A stretch of 64,000 nt of DNA from contig JBEWZL010000103.1 in assembly GCA_045837725.1 (NCBI GenBank), positions 1-64,000 of the forward strand, in the 5' to 3' direction. Made by a program: the position numbers and the translations under genes. This DNA comes from Vermamoeba vermiformis (Eukaryota > Tubulinea > Echinamoebida). This document shows, piece after piece, positions 1 through 9,973 of the stretch. Position 1 is the stretch's first letter. The number at the start of each line of letters is the position of its first letter. The notes below the pieces were generated by a model that was not told the DNA's origin, did not search any database, and worked only from the letters and a program-made list of their open reading frames with translations.

Positions 1-86
1 AAAGAGCTTTTCTAACGGATCTTTAAGCGCTGGTCGAGGAGCGCATAATTTGTAAATAAATATATAACAATATTAATATAACTTAC

Positions 87-893
87 TTGGTTTCGTTATC
101 GCGGGCAAACGATTTAGACAGGGAATACGCCGAAAGAGACAACAGCACCGGATCTGCACTCCAATCACGAAGAGCGTAGCGAGCAATATTTGATGAACCA
201 CTACAATGAATTAAAATACTGTTTATACTATATCTTATCGTAATCGCGGCGTACATTCGCCACCAAAAAAAATGTCAGATGCCACTTGATCATGCTCGAT
301 TAACGAAAAATCTGTTCGCGTATCTTATTATTGTTTCAATTAAATTATTATTATCTTAAATTTAGAATGTATACAGACCTGGATGAAGCATAATACAAGT
401 ACGTGTCATCCGCCACAACGCCAAACACTCCTTTCAAAGCTGACGCTAATTTTGGGTTTGTTACGTGTTGTTGATTATTAAGAATATTTAATGTATTAAA
501 ATCATAAGCTGCTAGTTTCGGATTTGACGACTCTCCATCCGCAACAATTATTCTGGACCATACTGGGTCATAATAAGGCGCTGTCGGTGTAAATGTGCCA
601 GTATCAAATGCTTTAATTCTAACGCTGCCATTATCTCCCGCATTGAAGCCAGTTGAATTGAGCAAGTTTCTTGATGCAAGATCAAACACGACAAATCCGC
701 TCTTTGTTGTTAAAATAAACGTGTCTTCTTGTATACAAGAGCTAGAAAATGCACCAATTTGTGAATATGTCGTAGAATCAAATATATAGGACCCTGCATA
801 AGCTGAACTCGTCGTCAAAACTTTACCGATCGTTGGCGAGATCAACAAGCAAGGTATTAATATCAATACAAGATAGCGACTATTGAATGCCAT
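87..893 (-). CDS. Secreted beta-propeller-like protein, 5' part only
   Basis: The gene enters from the left edge; only its first two coding exons are inside (893-379 and 200-87). The start at 893 begins a clear signal peptide: MAFNS, then a hydrophobic stretch ending near PTIG. The next ~150 residues alternate short beta-like segments with turns (FVVFDL, RIIVADG, KLAAYDF, VFGVVADDTYLYYAS), which resembles a beta-propeller, but I cannot assign a family. The exon 1/2 junction restores an S-G-S-S-N reading with ARYAL, another blade-like strand. A donor at 86 follows exon 2 and the next acceptor lies outside. The gene diverges from the first P0-like gene with only 107 bp between start codons, so the two probably share a promoter. 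The secreted location is inferred from the signal peptide; the function is unknown. Confidence 0.7.
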
Positions 894-1000
894 TGTGGCG
901 CAGTCAAAACTAATAAAATAAGTGGTCGCTCCGCACAAAATCAGTTGTGAGGCCGAATTTTCTTCCACAACAAAGATTTGTGATCTTGAAACACAACGAA

Positions 1001-1947
1001 ATGGAGAGCAATAAACAAGCAGAATATGATCGCAAAGATCGAAAGCGGCTAAATTCGACGATAAACAAGGTCGACAAATTCGTATCAAGTCTTTCAACGA
1101 TCTTGATTTTTCAGTGCAACAATGTGGGCTCATTTCAATTGCAACGAATACGAAAATTATTAAGAGGAGAAGCTGAAATTGTGCGTGGCAAAGTCGTAAG
1201 TAAATTGAAACGCTCGATCTTGTGAAACCGTTAAGAAAAATTAAATGTAACTCTGTATTATTGAGATATACATATTCATACAGCCGAAATGTTAGTATTC
1301 TTATTACTCGTAATTTTAAAATTAATTAATAATTTTAGACTCACCTACGAACGGCAATTCAACACCAACTTGCAGCACATCCAGAACTTAAACCATTACT
1401 TAAGCATATTAAAGGCGAAGTAGGCCTCGTATTTACTAATATGGATATATGGTACATTAAGGATAAGCTAGAAGCCGAAACAGTTCAATGTGAAGCGAAG
1501 TTAAATTCTCGCGCACCAACAGATATTATCGTTCCAATGGGCGAAACGGATCTAAACCCAGGTCAAACCGGCTATTTTGCAGCCCTAAATATACCAACTA
1601 AAATAATGAAGGGCAAGATATATTTTATTCGCGACAATCTCTTGTTCAAAAAAGGCGATCTGATCACTGGATCCGCTTACAACCTACTATGCAATTTGAA
1701 ATTCAAACCAATCACGAAACGAGTAACAGCAACACATGCATATATTAATGGCGTTATAATTGATGAAAAAACGCTCAATGAAGTGCCACAAAGGCTCGAC
1801 AAGTCATTACACGATGGCATCCAAAACGTTGCATCAATTTCAGTCGCAATTGGCGCAGCGAATAAGTCATCGATGATGTATATACTTCATAGTGGATTGT
1901 TGAACATTAAAGCCGTGTCGATCGCACTAACGGATCCGTCCACCTGA
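1001..1947 (+). CDS. Ribosomal stalk P0 (uL10)-like protein, copy 1, tail-less
   Basis: Two exons (1001-1195, 1339-1947) encode 267 residues. The N-terminus matches the rRNA-binding domain of eukaryotic P0: QLQRIRKLLRGEAEIV corresponds to the QMQQIRMSLRG region, followed by RGKVTHLRTAI (in place of GKNTMMRKAI) and HIKGEVGLVFT. The insert domain (domain II, from about residue 105) and the first helix of the P1/P2-binding spine (LHDGIQNVASISVAIG, compare EGVRNVASVCLQIG) are both present. The protein then stops at IALTDPST. The second spine helix, the Ala/acidic linker and the GFGLFD-type tail of canonical P0 (about 315 residues) are absent, and I saw none in any frame before the next gene. An AATAAA lies just after the stop. 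MRT4 is less likely because the domain II and spine motifs are P0-like. A role at the GTPase-associated centre, or in ribosome assembly, is inference. Confidence 0.85.
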
Positions 1948-2139
1948 TCCAAATAAAACCCGGTTTTATGATCGAGTTAGAAAACGCATTCTTTTGGGCT
2001 AATTGATTAAAACATTGAATATGTTCCCAATTATGAGCCACGCGGCTAATTATGAGACGGACTAGACAAAGTGTGATTCGTCCCTTGTCTCGACGAATAA
2101 AAAAAATTAGAAAAAGATTAGAATTAAAGAATAATCACG

Positions 2140-3094
2140 ATGGAGAGCAATAAACAAGCAGAATATGATCGAAAAGATCACGAACGATTGAAAAAAGCAA
2201 TTGATAAAGTTGAAAAATTGTGTATCAATTCAACAATCCTCGTTCTTCAATGTAGCTTAGTTGGCTCACTTCATCTCCAAAAAATACGAAAAATATTAAG
2301 AGGAGAAGCAGATATCGTTCGAGGAAAAGTCGTAAGTAACAGTTTTGTCGCGATCTAAATTAACATTCGGATTCTGTTTTGAATTTTATGAAGCGTGGCT
2401 TTAATTATTAATTAAGCGATAAAATACGTTTTATCGGTCTTAAATATTCTCCCATATTAATTAAAATTATTAGGCGCACTTACGAACGGCAATTCAGCAC
2501 CAACTTTCAGCACATCCAAAACTCAAACCGTTACTCCAATATATTCGTGGTGAAATAGGCCTATTATTCACTAATATGGACATATTGTATATCAAAAAGA
2601 AGATAGAAAGTGAAATAACATTTACTGCAGCAAGATTTAATTCTCGTGCAACCAATGACATAATTATTCCTGAAGGCGATACGGGCCTAGAACCGACTCG
2701 AACCGAGCATTTTTCAGTGCTTAATGTACCAACGAAGATAGCACAATCAAGAATATACATTATACATGATATTCTTGTGTACAAGAAAGGCGATCTAATC
2801 GATATGATCGGATTCAAACTTTTGCGCAATTTAAAGCTGAAACCGATCAGAACACAAGTCAAAGTAGGATATGCATATTATAACGGACGTATAGACGATG
2901 AAAAAACCCTCAATGAAGCGCAGCAACGGCTCGACAATTCGTTACACGATGGCATCCGAAACATTGCATCAATTTCAGTCGCAATTGGCGCAGCGAATAA
3001 GTCATCAATGATGTATATACTTCGTAGTGGATTGATGAACGTTAAAGCTGTGTCGATTGCATTGACGCAGGATCTGTCAACGGATCCAAAATAA
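2140..3094 (+). CDS. P0 (uL10)-like protein, copy 2, tail-less
   Basis: Exons 2140-2331 and 2474-3094 give 270 residues. The intron sits at the same place and phase as in the other four copies (after the RGKV motif). Copies 2, 3 and 4 are close relatives in coding sequence, intron and flank, so they look like recent tandem duplicates. This copy lacks one residue in the N-terminal helix region compared with the others (64 rather than 65 codons in exon 1). The spine helix block ends in the MYILRSGL motif and the protein ends at LSTDPK, without an acidic tail. The poly(A) hexamer AATAAA overlaps the TAA stop. Domain II is nearly identical to that of copy 3 (GLEPTRTEHFSVLNV). Confidence 0.85.
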
Positions 3095-3266
3095 AGCTAG
3101 CTATTACGATCAAGTTCGAAAATGCAATTTGCTAATTGATTAATAAATTAATAAGGAATAGTCCAATAATGAAGCACGTGGTTAATTATGAGACGGACTA
3201 GACAAAGTGTGATTCCTTCAGACGAAAATAAAATTAGAAAAAGGTTAGAATTCATTTATTTTCACG

Positions 3267-4218
3267 ATGGCGAGCAATAAACAAGCAGAATATGATCGAA
3301 AAGATCGCGAACGGTTGAAAAAAGCAATTGATAAGGTGGAAAAATTAATCCAAAGTAATTCAGTAATCCTCGTTCTTCAATGTAGTTTAGTAAGCTCATT
3401 TCATCTCCAAAAGATACGAAAAATATTAAGAGGAGAAGCAGATATCGTTCGAGGCAAAGTTGTAAGTGACATTTTTGTCGTGATCTAAATTAAAAGAAAT
3501 TTTGAATTTAATGAAGCGTGGCTTTATTTAACTAATCGGCCATAGAAATACGTTTTATCGGTCTTAAATATTCTCCGAAATAAATTAAATTTATTAGGCG
3601 CATTTACGAACGGCAATTCAACACCAACTTTCAGCACATCCAAAACTCAAACCGTTACTTCAATATATTCGAGGCGAAATAGGCCTATTATTCAGTAATA
3701 TGGATATATTGTATATCAAGAAGAAGATAGAAAGCGAAATAACATTTACTGCAGCAAGATTTAATTCTCGTGCAACCAATGACATTATTATTCCTGAAGG
3801 CGATACGGGCCTAGAACCGACTCGAACCGAGCATTTTTCAGTACTCAATGTACCAACGAAGATAGCACAATCAAGAATATACATTATAAAGGATATTCTT
3901 GTGTACAAGAAAGGCGATCTAATCGATATGATCGGATTCAAACTTTTGCGCAATTTGGGGTTGAAACCGATCATTACACAAGTCAAAGTACTATATGCAT
4001 ATTACAACGGACGTATATACGACGAAAAAACCCTCGATGAAGCACAGCAACGGCTCGAAAAGTCGTTACACGATGGCATCCAAAACATTGCATCAATTTC
4101 AGTCGCAATTGGCGCAGCGAATAAGTCATCGATGATGTATATACTTCATAGTGGATTGATGAACGTTAAAGCCGCGTCGATTGCATTGAAGCAGAATCTG
4201 TCAACGGATCCAAAATAA
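3267..4218 (+). CDS. P0 (uL10)-like protein, copy 3, tail-less
   Basis: Exons 3267-3461 and 3598-4218 encode 271 residues. The start codon is the first ATG, in the same context as copies 2 and 4 (a CACG-ATGG-CGAGCAA type start). This is the copy most similar to copy 2, including the intron and the shared spacer; they differ by scattered substitutions only. The N-terminal rRNA-binding fold, domain II and the ISVAIGAANKSSMMYI spine block are intact. It has no acidic stalk tail. AATAAA again overlaps the stop. High similarity to the neighbours with an uninterrupted frame argues that it is a working gene, not a decaying copy. Confidence 0.85.
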
Positions 4219-4388
4219 AGCTAGCTATTACGGTCAAGTTAGAAAATGAATTATTTTGCGCTATTTCATTAATAAATTAATAAGGAATAGTCCAATAATG
4301 AAGCCACGTGGCTAATTAGACAACGTGCCATTCGTCCCTTGTCCGCGAAAAAAAATTAGAAAAAGGTTAGAATCCATTTATATTCACG

Positions 4389-5356
4389 ATGGCGAGCAAC
4401 AAACAAGCAGAATATGATCGAAAAGATCGTGAGCGATTGAAAAAAGCAATTGATAAAGTTGAAAAGTTGATCCAAAGCAATTCAATAATCCTCGTTCTTC
4501 AATGTGGTGTAGTTGGTTCATTTCATCTCCAAAAAATACGAAAAATACTAAGAGGAGAAGCAGACATCGTTCGAGGAAAAGTCGTAAGTGACAGTTTTGT
4601 CGGGATCTAAATTAAAGAATTTTGAATTTAATGAAGCGTGGCTTTATTTAACTAATCAGCCATAGAAATACGTTTTATCGGTCTTAAATATTTTCCCATA
4701 TTAATTAAATTTATTAGGCCCATTTACGAACGGCAATTCAGCACCAACTTTCAGCACATCCAAAACTCAAACCGTTACTTCAATATATCCGGGGAGAAAT
4801 AGGCCTATTATTCACTAATATGGATATATTGTATATCAAAACGAAGATAGAAAGCGAAATTACCTTTACTGGAGCAAGATTTAATTCTCGTGCAGCCAAT
4901 GACATTATTATTCCTGAAGGGCTAACGATTCTAAACGCAGGAGCCGATTACTCTTTTTCGATACTCAATATACCAACAAAGGTATTACGAGAAAAAATAT
5001 ATATTTGTAATGATTGTCTTCTCTACAAGAAAGGCGATCTGATAGACATGTACGGATTCAAACTTTTACGCGGTTTGATGATGAAACCGATCATTACACA
5101 AGTCAAAGTACTATACGCATATTACAACGGACATATAGACGATGAAAAAAATCTCAATGAAGCACAACAAAGGGTTGACAAGTCGTTACACGATGGCATC
5201 CAGAACGTTGCCTCAATTTCAGTCGCAATTGGCGCAGCGAATAAGTCGTCAATGATGTATATACTTCATAGTGGATTAAGAAACGTACGAGCTGTGTCAC
5301 TCGGAATGGAGGAGACGCGTACCGAATTATTTTCTAACCAATCCGTTGAAAAATAA
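4389..5356 (+). CDS. P0 (uL10)-like protein, copy 4, tail-less, divergent domain II
   Basis: Exons 4389-4583 and 4718-5356 encode 277 residues. The N-terminal part and the intron match copies 2 and 3 closely, but domain II has changed: GLTILNAGADYSFSILNI replaces the GDTGLEPTRTEHFSVLNV of its neighbours, and KIYICNDCLLYKKG replaces RIYIIKDILVYKKG. The C-terminus resembles copy 5 (GLRNVRAVSLGMEE) more than copies 1-3, which suggests gene conversion or unequal crossing-over within the array. It ends at FSNQSVEK, again with no GFGLFD-like end. AATAAA overlaps the stop codon. Confidence 0.85.
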
Positions 5357-5506
5357 ATCTATACCCGTAAAATGCTCTTTGATATGGAAAAAAATCCTAA
5401 TTTACCATTTACGCGCTTAAACTAGCATCGTTTGTTGTGGCATGGAATTAATTGAGAACATAACTGCCTGAAAATTAAGATTTTACTGTTTTGACTCAAT
5501 ACCACA

Positions 5507-6451
5507 ATGGAGAACGATATCAACGCAGAACTTGAGCGAAAAGATAAAGAACGATTGGATGCAGCAATTAAGAAAATTGATAAATTGCTACCGAGTCTTT
5601 CAAATATTTTGATTATTCACTGCAGCGATATTGGTTCATTTCAAATGCAAAAAATACGAAAATTATTAAGAGGAGAAGCTGAAATAGTGCGAGGCAAAGT
5701 TGTAAGTTTATAACGAATTCTGATCGAGCTCGAAATTTTAAATTTTGTTTTAATTTGAAGACTTTTATCAAGCTCCTTTAAGCCCCTTACCCTATTAAAT
5801 ATTAATGATTTTATTTAAATATTTTAGACTCACCTACGAACCGCAATTCGACGCCATCTTTCAGCACATCCGGAACTTAAACCGTTACTCCAACACATTA
5901 AAGGCGAAATTGGCTTAGTATTTACTAATATGGACGTATTCTATATTAAAACCAAGATCGAATCTGAAACAGTCGCCAGCGAAGCTAAACCAAAATCACA
6001 TGCACCTTGCGACATAATAATTCCTGGTGGAGAAACGGTTCTGGATCCGGCCAAGACCACATTTTTCCAAGCATTAGGCGTGAATACGAAGATTATGAAA
6101 GGCTTAATTTATATAACTAGCGATTACACGCTTTTCAAAAAGGGTGATCTGATGACTGCATCCGCTACCAAACTACTACAACTCTTGAATATGAAACCAA
6201 TCACTAAACAAGTCAAAGTACTATACGCATATGTTAATGGCACTATACTCGACGAAAAAATCCTCAACGAAGCACAACAACGGCTCGACAAGTCGTTACA
6301 CGATGGCATCCAGAACGTCGCATCAATTTCAGTCGCAATTGGTGCAGCGAATAAGTCATCGATGATGTATATACTTCATAGTGGATTGAGAAACGTACGA
6401 GCTGTATCACTCGGAATGGAAGAGCCGTGTACCGAAGAACCAAAACAATAA
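5507..6451 (+). CDS. P0 (uL10)-like protein, copy 5, tail-less
   Basis: Exons 5507-5701 and 5828-6451 encode 272 residues. With copy 1 this is the most diverged outer member: it starts MENDINAELERKDKER and shares with copy 1 the KLLRGEAEIV and THLRTAI versions of the rRNA-binding motifs. Its domain II reads VLDPAKTTFFQALGV, the closest of the five to animal P0 (GLGPEKTSFFQALGI). The spine helix block LHDGIQNVASISVAIGAA is nearly identical to the other copies. The protein stops at EEPCTEEPKQ, so even this most canonical copy lacks the P1/P2-like tail. No further copy follows; the next gene is on the other strand. Confidence 0.85.
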
Positions 6452-6692
6452 TTGTTTCGTGCATCTGACTGTATTAAACTAACAATTATTCTTCTTATGA
6501 CATATGACTTAATTCCTCGCCAGAAATTTGGTCAGACTCCATATAATTTCATTTCCTGCAGATTAGCAAACTACTCCGATACTTGCAAAAGAATGGAAGA
6601 AGCAGAGAATAGGAGTTTCATATTACTTTAATATTTGCCTTTAAACTGATGAAAATATTGAACTGAAGTTGAATCCATGTTCAAAATTAATT
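6452..6692. other. Convergent intergenic gap
   Basis: This gap separates the fifth P0-like gene from the 3' end of the DHX8-like gene. I see no open frame, repeat or RNA gene in it. It must hold both polyadenylation regions. Confidence 0.5.
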
Positions 6693-8255
6693 TTATTTCT
6701 TTTCAAGCGCCATTTTTCTGCCGAGCTCGGTCAACAAGCCTTCATCGTCAAGAGCACCTAATTCGTGTAGCGTGTGAAGTGCAGATAGCAAATTAGTCGC
6801 GTTAGGCGCATCAATGAAGTCAAAATCGAGCAAGTCGTTGATGCCAACAGTCTTCAAAATCAAAGCTGCATGAGTCAAGTTGACACGCTGGATCTCGAAC
6901 ACCGGAGATTCAAGCAGTTCGTTCTGATACGCTGAGCCTGTATATAGTCGATAGCACTCGCCGGGTCCTTTACGACCAGCACGACTGGCTCGTTGTATAG
7001 CCGTGGCCTTGCTGACGGGGGCAACGAGAAGTTCGTCCTTTTGAGTCAGCGAGTTGTAGACCTTGTGTTTGACGAAGCCTGAATCCACCACATATGAAAT
7101 TCCGTCGATTAAAACCGATGACTCTGATGCACTGGCGGCAAGCACAACCTTTCTGGATCCATGCGGGGCTGGTTGGAAGATATCGGGCTGCATTTCCAAC
7201 GGCAATAATGAGTGGATCGGCAAGACTGTGAGTTCGGGAACATTTTCTCCTAGAGCCTTTGCGCGTTGCGCTAAACTCTGGGATGCAGTATCGACTTCTT
7301 TTTGATCGGCTAAGAAGACTAGAATATCACCTGGTGGCCGTGTCAAATGGATCTGAAGAACAGTGATCAATGCCGCTTCAACTGGGTTCTCTTCTGGCTC
7401 TTTGGTATAAAATATATTTACAGGAAATGCTCTACCAGGAATAGCGAACATTGGACTCGAGTCGAAGTACTTTGAGAATTTTTCTGCTGCACCTGTCGTG
7501 TTGGATGTGATAATCAACTTCAAGTCTGTGCGCTTTGTACAAGCTCTCTTCAGCAGTCCAATTAATAAATCTGTATTAACCGTACGCTCTTGTGCTTCAT
7601 CAAGGATAACAACGCTGTACTGTTTGAGATCCGGATCTGCCAAAAATTCTCCGAGAAGTACTCTGTCAGTCATGTACTTGATCTTGGTTTGATCTGACGT
7701 GCAATCTTCTAATCGTATTGAATAGCCTACTTCTTCTCCAAGACGGCAGCCAAATTCTTCGGCGACACGATTGGCTGATGACACCGCAGAGATACAACGA
7801 GGTTGCGTGCAAGCGATTTTGCCGAATAAAGTGTAACCAGCCTCTGCCAAGTACTGTGTGAGTTGAGTGGTCTTGCCGGATCCAACTTCACCGAAAACGA
7901 TCAAGATCTGGTTCTCTTGAACGGCTTTGAGGAGGTCTTCTTTGAAGCGAAAGATTGGTAACGACTCCTGGTGTTCTTTAAATGATTTTTGTGGTGCTAA
8001 TGGTTCTTCTTCTGGTTTTAAAATAGCTTTCAGATGATTGACAAGTTGAAGAAGATTTTTTGAATATTGTTCTGAAAAATCGAATCCGTGCTCTACTAAT
8101 GCTGTTTGGAACTGTTCTATCGCTGAATTTTGCTCAGCCAAATTAATAAGTAATTCTGCCTTGCTCTTGTCTACAAAACCCAACTGATTCTCGAGTTCGT
8201 CGAAGATCGCTGACACTAGAGACAATTGCGGAAGCTTTTGGACTGTCTCCATCAT
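6693..8255 (-). CDS. Shortened DHX8/PRP22-like DEAQ-box protein
   Basis: A single intronless frame of 520 residues. Residues ~10-75 match the N-terminal helical domain of spliceosomal PRP22/DHX8 ([25 protein letters not shown]). The RecA1 and RecA2 domains and a winged-helix start follow, and it stops at [13 protein letters not shown]. The S1 RNA-binding domain that lies between the N-terminal domain and the helicase in DHX8, and the ratchet/OB C-terminus, are missing; PRP22 proteins are about 1,150-1,220 residues. Motif I is intact (GSGKTT, ~125-130), but motif II is DEAQ instead of DEAH (~219), motif III is SNT instead of SAT (~251), motif V is eroded ([10 protein letters not shown] where the family has AETSLTIDG), and motif VI is QRASRAGR instead of QRxGRAGR. 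ATP turnover may be impaired. It diverges from the GT31 gene with 140 bp between starts. The family call is firm; the function is unknown. Confidence 0.85.
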   Translation of the reverse strand: MMETVQKLPQLSLVSAIFDELENQLGFVDKSKAELLINLAEQNSAIEQFQTALVEHGFDFSEQYSKNLLQLVNHLKAILKPEEEPLAPQKSFKEHQESLPIFRFKEDLLKAVQENQILIVFGEVGSGKTTQLTQYLAEAGYTLFGKIACTQPRCISAVSSANRVAEEFGCRLGEEVGYSIRLEDCTSDQTKIKYMTDRVLLGEFLADPDLKQYSVVILDEAQERTVNTDLLIGLLKRACTKRTDLKLIITSNTTGAAEKFSKYFDSSPMFAIPGRAFPVNIFYTKEPEENPVEAALITVLQIHLTRPPGDILVFLADQKEVDTASQSLAQRAKALGENVPELTVLPIHSLLPLEMQPDIFQPAPHGSRKVVLAASASESSVLIDGISYVVDSGFVKHKVYNSLTQKDELLVAPVSKATAIQRASRAGRKGPGECYRLYTGSAYQNELLESPVFEIQRVNLTHAALILKTVGINDLLDFDFIDAPNATNLLSALHTLHELGALDDEGLLTELGRKMALEKK

Positions 8256-8395
8256 TAAATCATATAATAACTAATGTGGTGTTGATGGTAAGGATTTGAG
8301 TGCCATGAGCAAGCATTTTTGAATTTATTCTGGCGTCGCTTGATTGTTCTGTGCGCATTCAAAAACAAATGTCAAAATAATTATTTGCGCTAGCT

Positions 8396-9758
8396 ATGCC
8401 AAGAGCTGCTACGAAGTTTAAGCTCTTATTATTAGCTGGCTGCCTTGTATTTGTTTGCTTGTATTTTCTGCAGATCGGCATAAACGCAAATCCGACAGTT
8501 CCAAACTACACAGAACCCGTTACAGTTCCTCAAAAATATTCAAATGCTTCATGGACATTAGTCATTGGTGTTGTATTAAAAGCAAGCAATTTTGAACGAA
8601 GAAATGACATCCGAAAATCGTTTATCAATTTTTATGAAGATGTATACTGTCCCTATTGCGAAAAGAGTCGACATAATAGTCCAAAAGTAACAATTATAAA
8701 ACTTTACCATAACCGGTTATTAATATAAATTAATAGGTGCGAGTATTCTTTTTTATTGGACACGAAGAAAAATGGTTTGGCGACGCGAAACTTGAAGAGG
8801 CAATTCGTGAAGAGCAACGAAAATATGATGACGTAGTATATTTAGAGCATATTAAGGAAAATATGGATGAAGGCAAGACGTTTGACATGTTCAGCTGGAT
8901 CGCGAAAAATCTGAACTCGCAATACGTAATGAAAGCAGACGATGACAGCTATATTATCATCCCCAATATACTTAAAAGACTATCAGAGGTCGAGAATATG
9001 TTCTCCTCGCCAGGTAAACGTCGATCTCGGCAACAAAAAATTGGACGGTTTTCCGACCATTTTGAAGCTATTTCTAACGCTTATTTCGATAGATTATGGA
9101 GTTTACTATGGATACATATTGAATCCGGGAATTTCTAAAGTATCCGGCTCATTTATGGCTGGCATGGGGTATGTTAATCCTCATTCTATTGTTTTGTCAA
9201 TTCTAACTTTGCCACCATCTAATAGATACATTATGAGTCGCGATATCCTGAATTATATTACCACTACTAAAGACGTCAATAAGATTGGGTTTGAAGATCA
9301 CGTTGTTGCGGATGCAGTTCATCAGTACGTCAATGCAAGTACGTCATCGTATACAGGCTATTCTTTACTGAAAATATTTAATAACGCCAATTAATTAATC
9401 TGAATAATCAGACGTAGAAGCTAAGAACAACAAGAAAGTCGTTTTCATTGGCGATCGCATCCGCTTTCATGATTTTCCTTCGTACAAAGGACCAGTCTCG
9501 TGGGAATTAAGCTGTAATGATATTGTTATACATCAACTCAAGTCCGATTCGCATTACCAAACGACGCATTCTTACTTCTCAAACTGCTGTTCGAACAACG
9601 AAGCAGATCTGCCGTCAATTTGTAAAGACCCACCGAAAAGCAAAACCACTTGTAGCAATGGAAAATATGGAAGAGATTGCATGAAAGAAATGTATATTCG
9701 TATCGAAGTTGAGCCGGGTTATGAGTACATCGATGACTGTAAATACGATTCAAAATAA
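8396..9758 (+). CDS. GT31 family glycosyltransferase (beta-1,3-galactosyltransferase-like)
   Basis: Four exons (8396-8686, 8737-9013, 9093-9338, 9412-9758) encode 386 residues with all junctions in phase. Residues ~10-27 form a single hydrophobic segment (LLLLAGCLVFVCLYFL), giving a type II Golgi topology. Family motifs follow in order: RRNDIRKSFI (the RR.aIR.TW position), VRVFFFIGHE, a KADDDSY metal-binding DxD site at ~163-169, FMAGMGYVNP (the G.gY.ls position) and GFEDHVVAD (the catalytic ED of the EDV motif). Exon 4 adds a Cys-rich tail (seven Cys in about 115 residues) after the usual end of the fold. The likely role is transfer of a hexose from a UDP-sugar to a glycoprotein or glycolipid in the Golgi; donor and acceptor cannot be read from sequence. 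Confidence 0.85.
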
Positions 9759-9973
9759 AATTGATGTAAAATGAGGTAAACTCGCATAAATCGAGGTTCA
9801 ATTACATCTATAGTAATAATTTATCGATATATTGTCATTCTATCTTAGCTAGTGCACGGATCTAAGCAAGAAATGTTCAATCATTTTTTATTTGGACTAA
9901 AGATCGGGTCTATAGTCCACAATATTCAAAATTTTTACGCAAGATGTTTGAAATTAAAAAAACAAACAGAAAT

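Larger units (their letters stand above)
1001..6451 (+). repeat. Tandem array of five P0-like gene units
   Basis: Each unit is about 1.0-1.15 kb: 5' exon, ~125-145 nt intron, 3' exon and a 150-192 nt spacer. Units 2-4 share introns and spacers in detail (e.g. the ACGTTTTATCGGTCTTAAAT block near 2432, 3550 and 4670), so they duplicated most recently. Units 1 and 5 share the ACTCACCTACGA exon 2 start and are older. Confidence 0.9.

Noticed and set aside
2494-3986. Two similar minus-strand frames of 122 and 108 codons opposite P0-like copies 2 and 3
   Set aside because: They are mirror shadows of duplicated exons; their similarity comes from the duplication, and they have no start or splice context of their own.
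1001-6451. P0-like array read as MRT4 (ribosome assembly factor) genes
   Set aside because: MRT4 also lacks the tail, but the domain II motif (DPAKTTFFQALGV in copy 5) and the DGIQNVAS spine helix are P0-type and do not fit MRT4.
8942-9394. 150-codon frame treated as a separate gene after the GT31 start
   Set aside because: Its right half is exon 3 of the GT31 gene; its left half is out of frame with family motifs and is partly intron.
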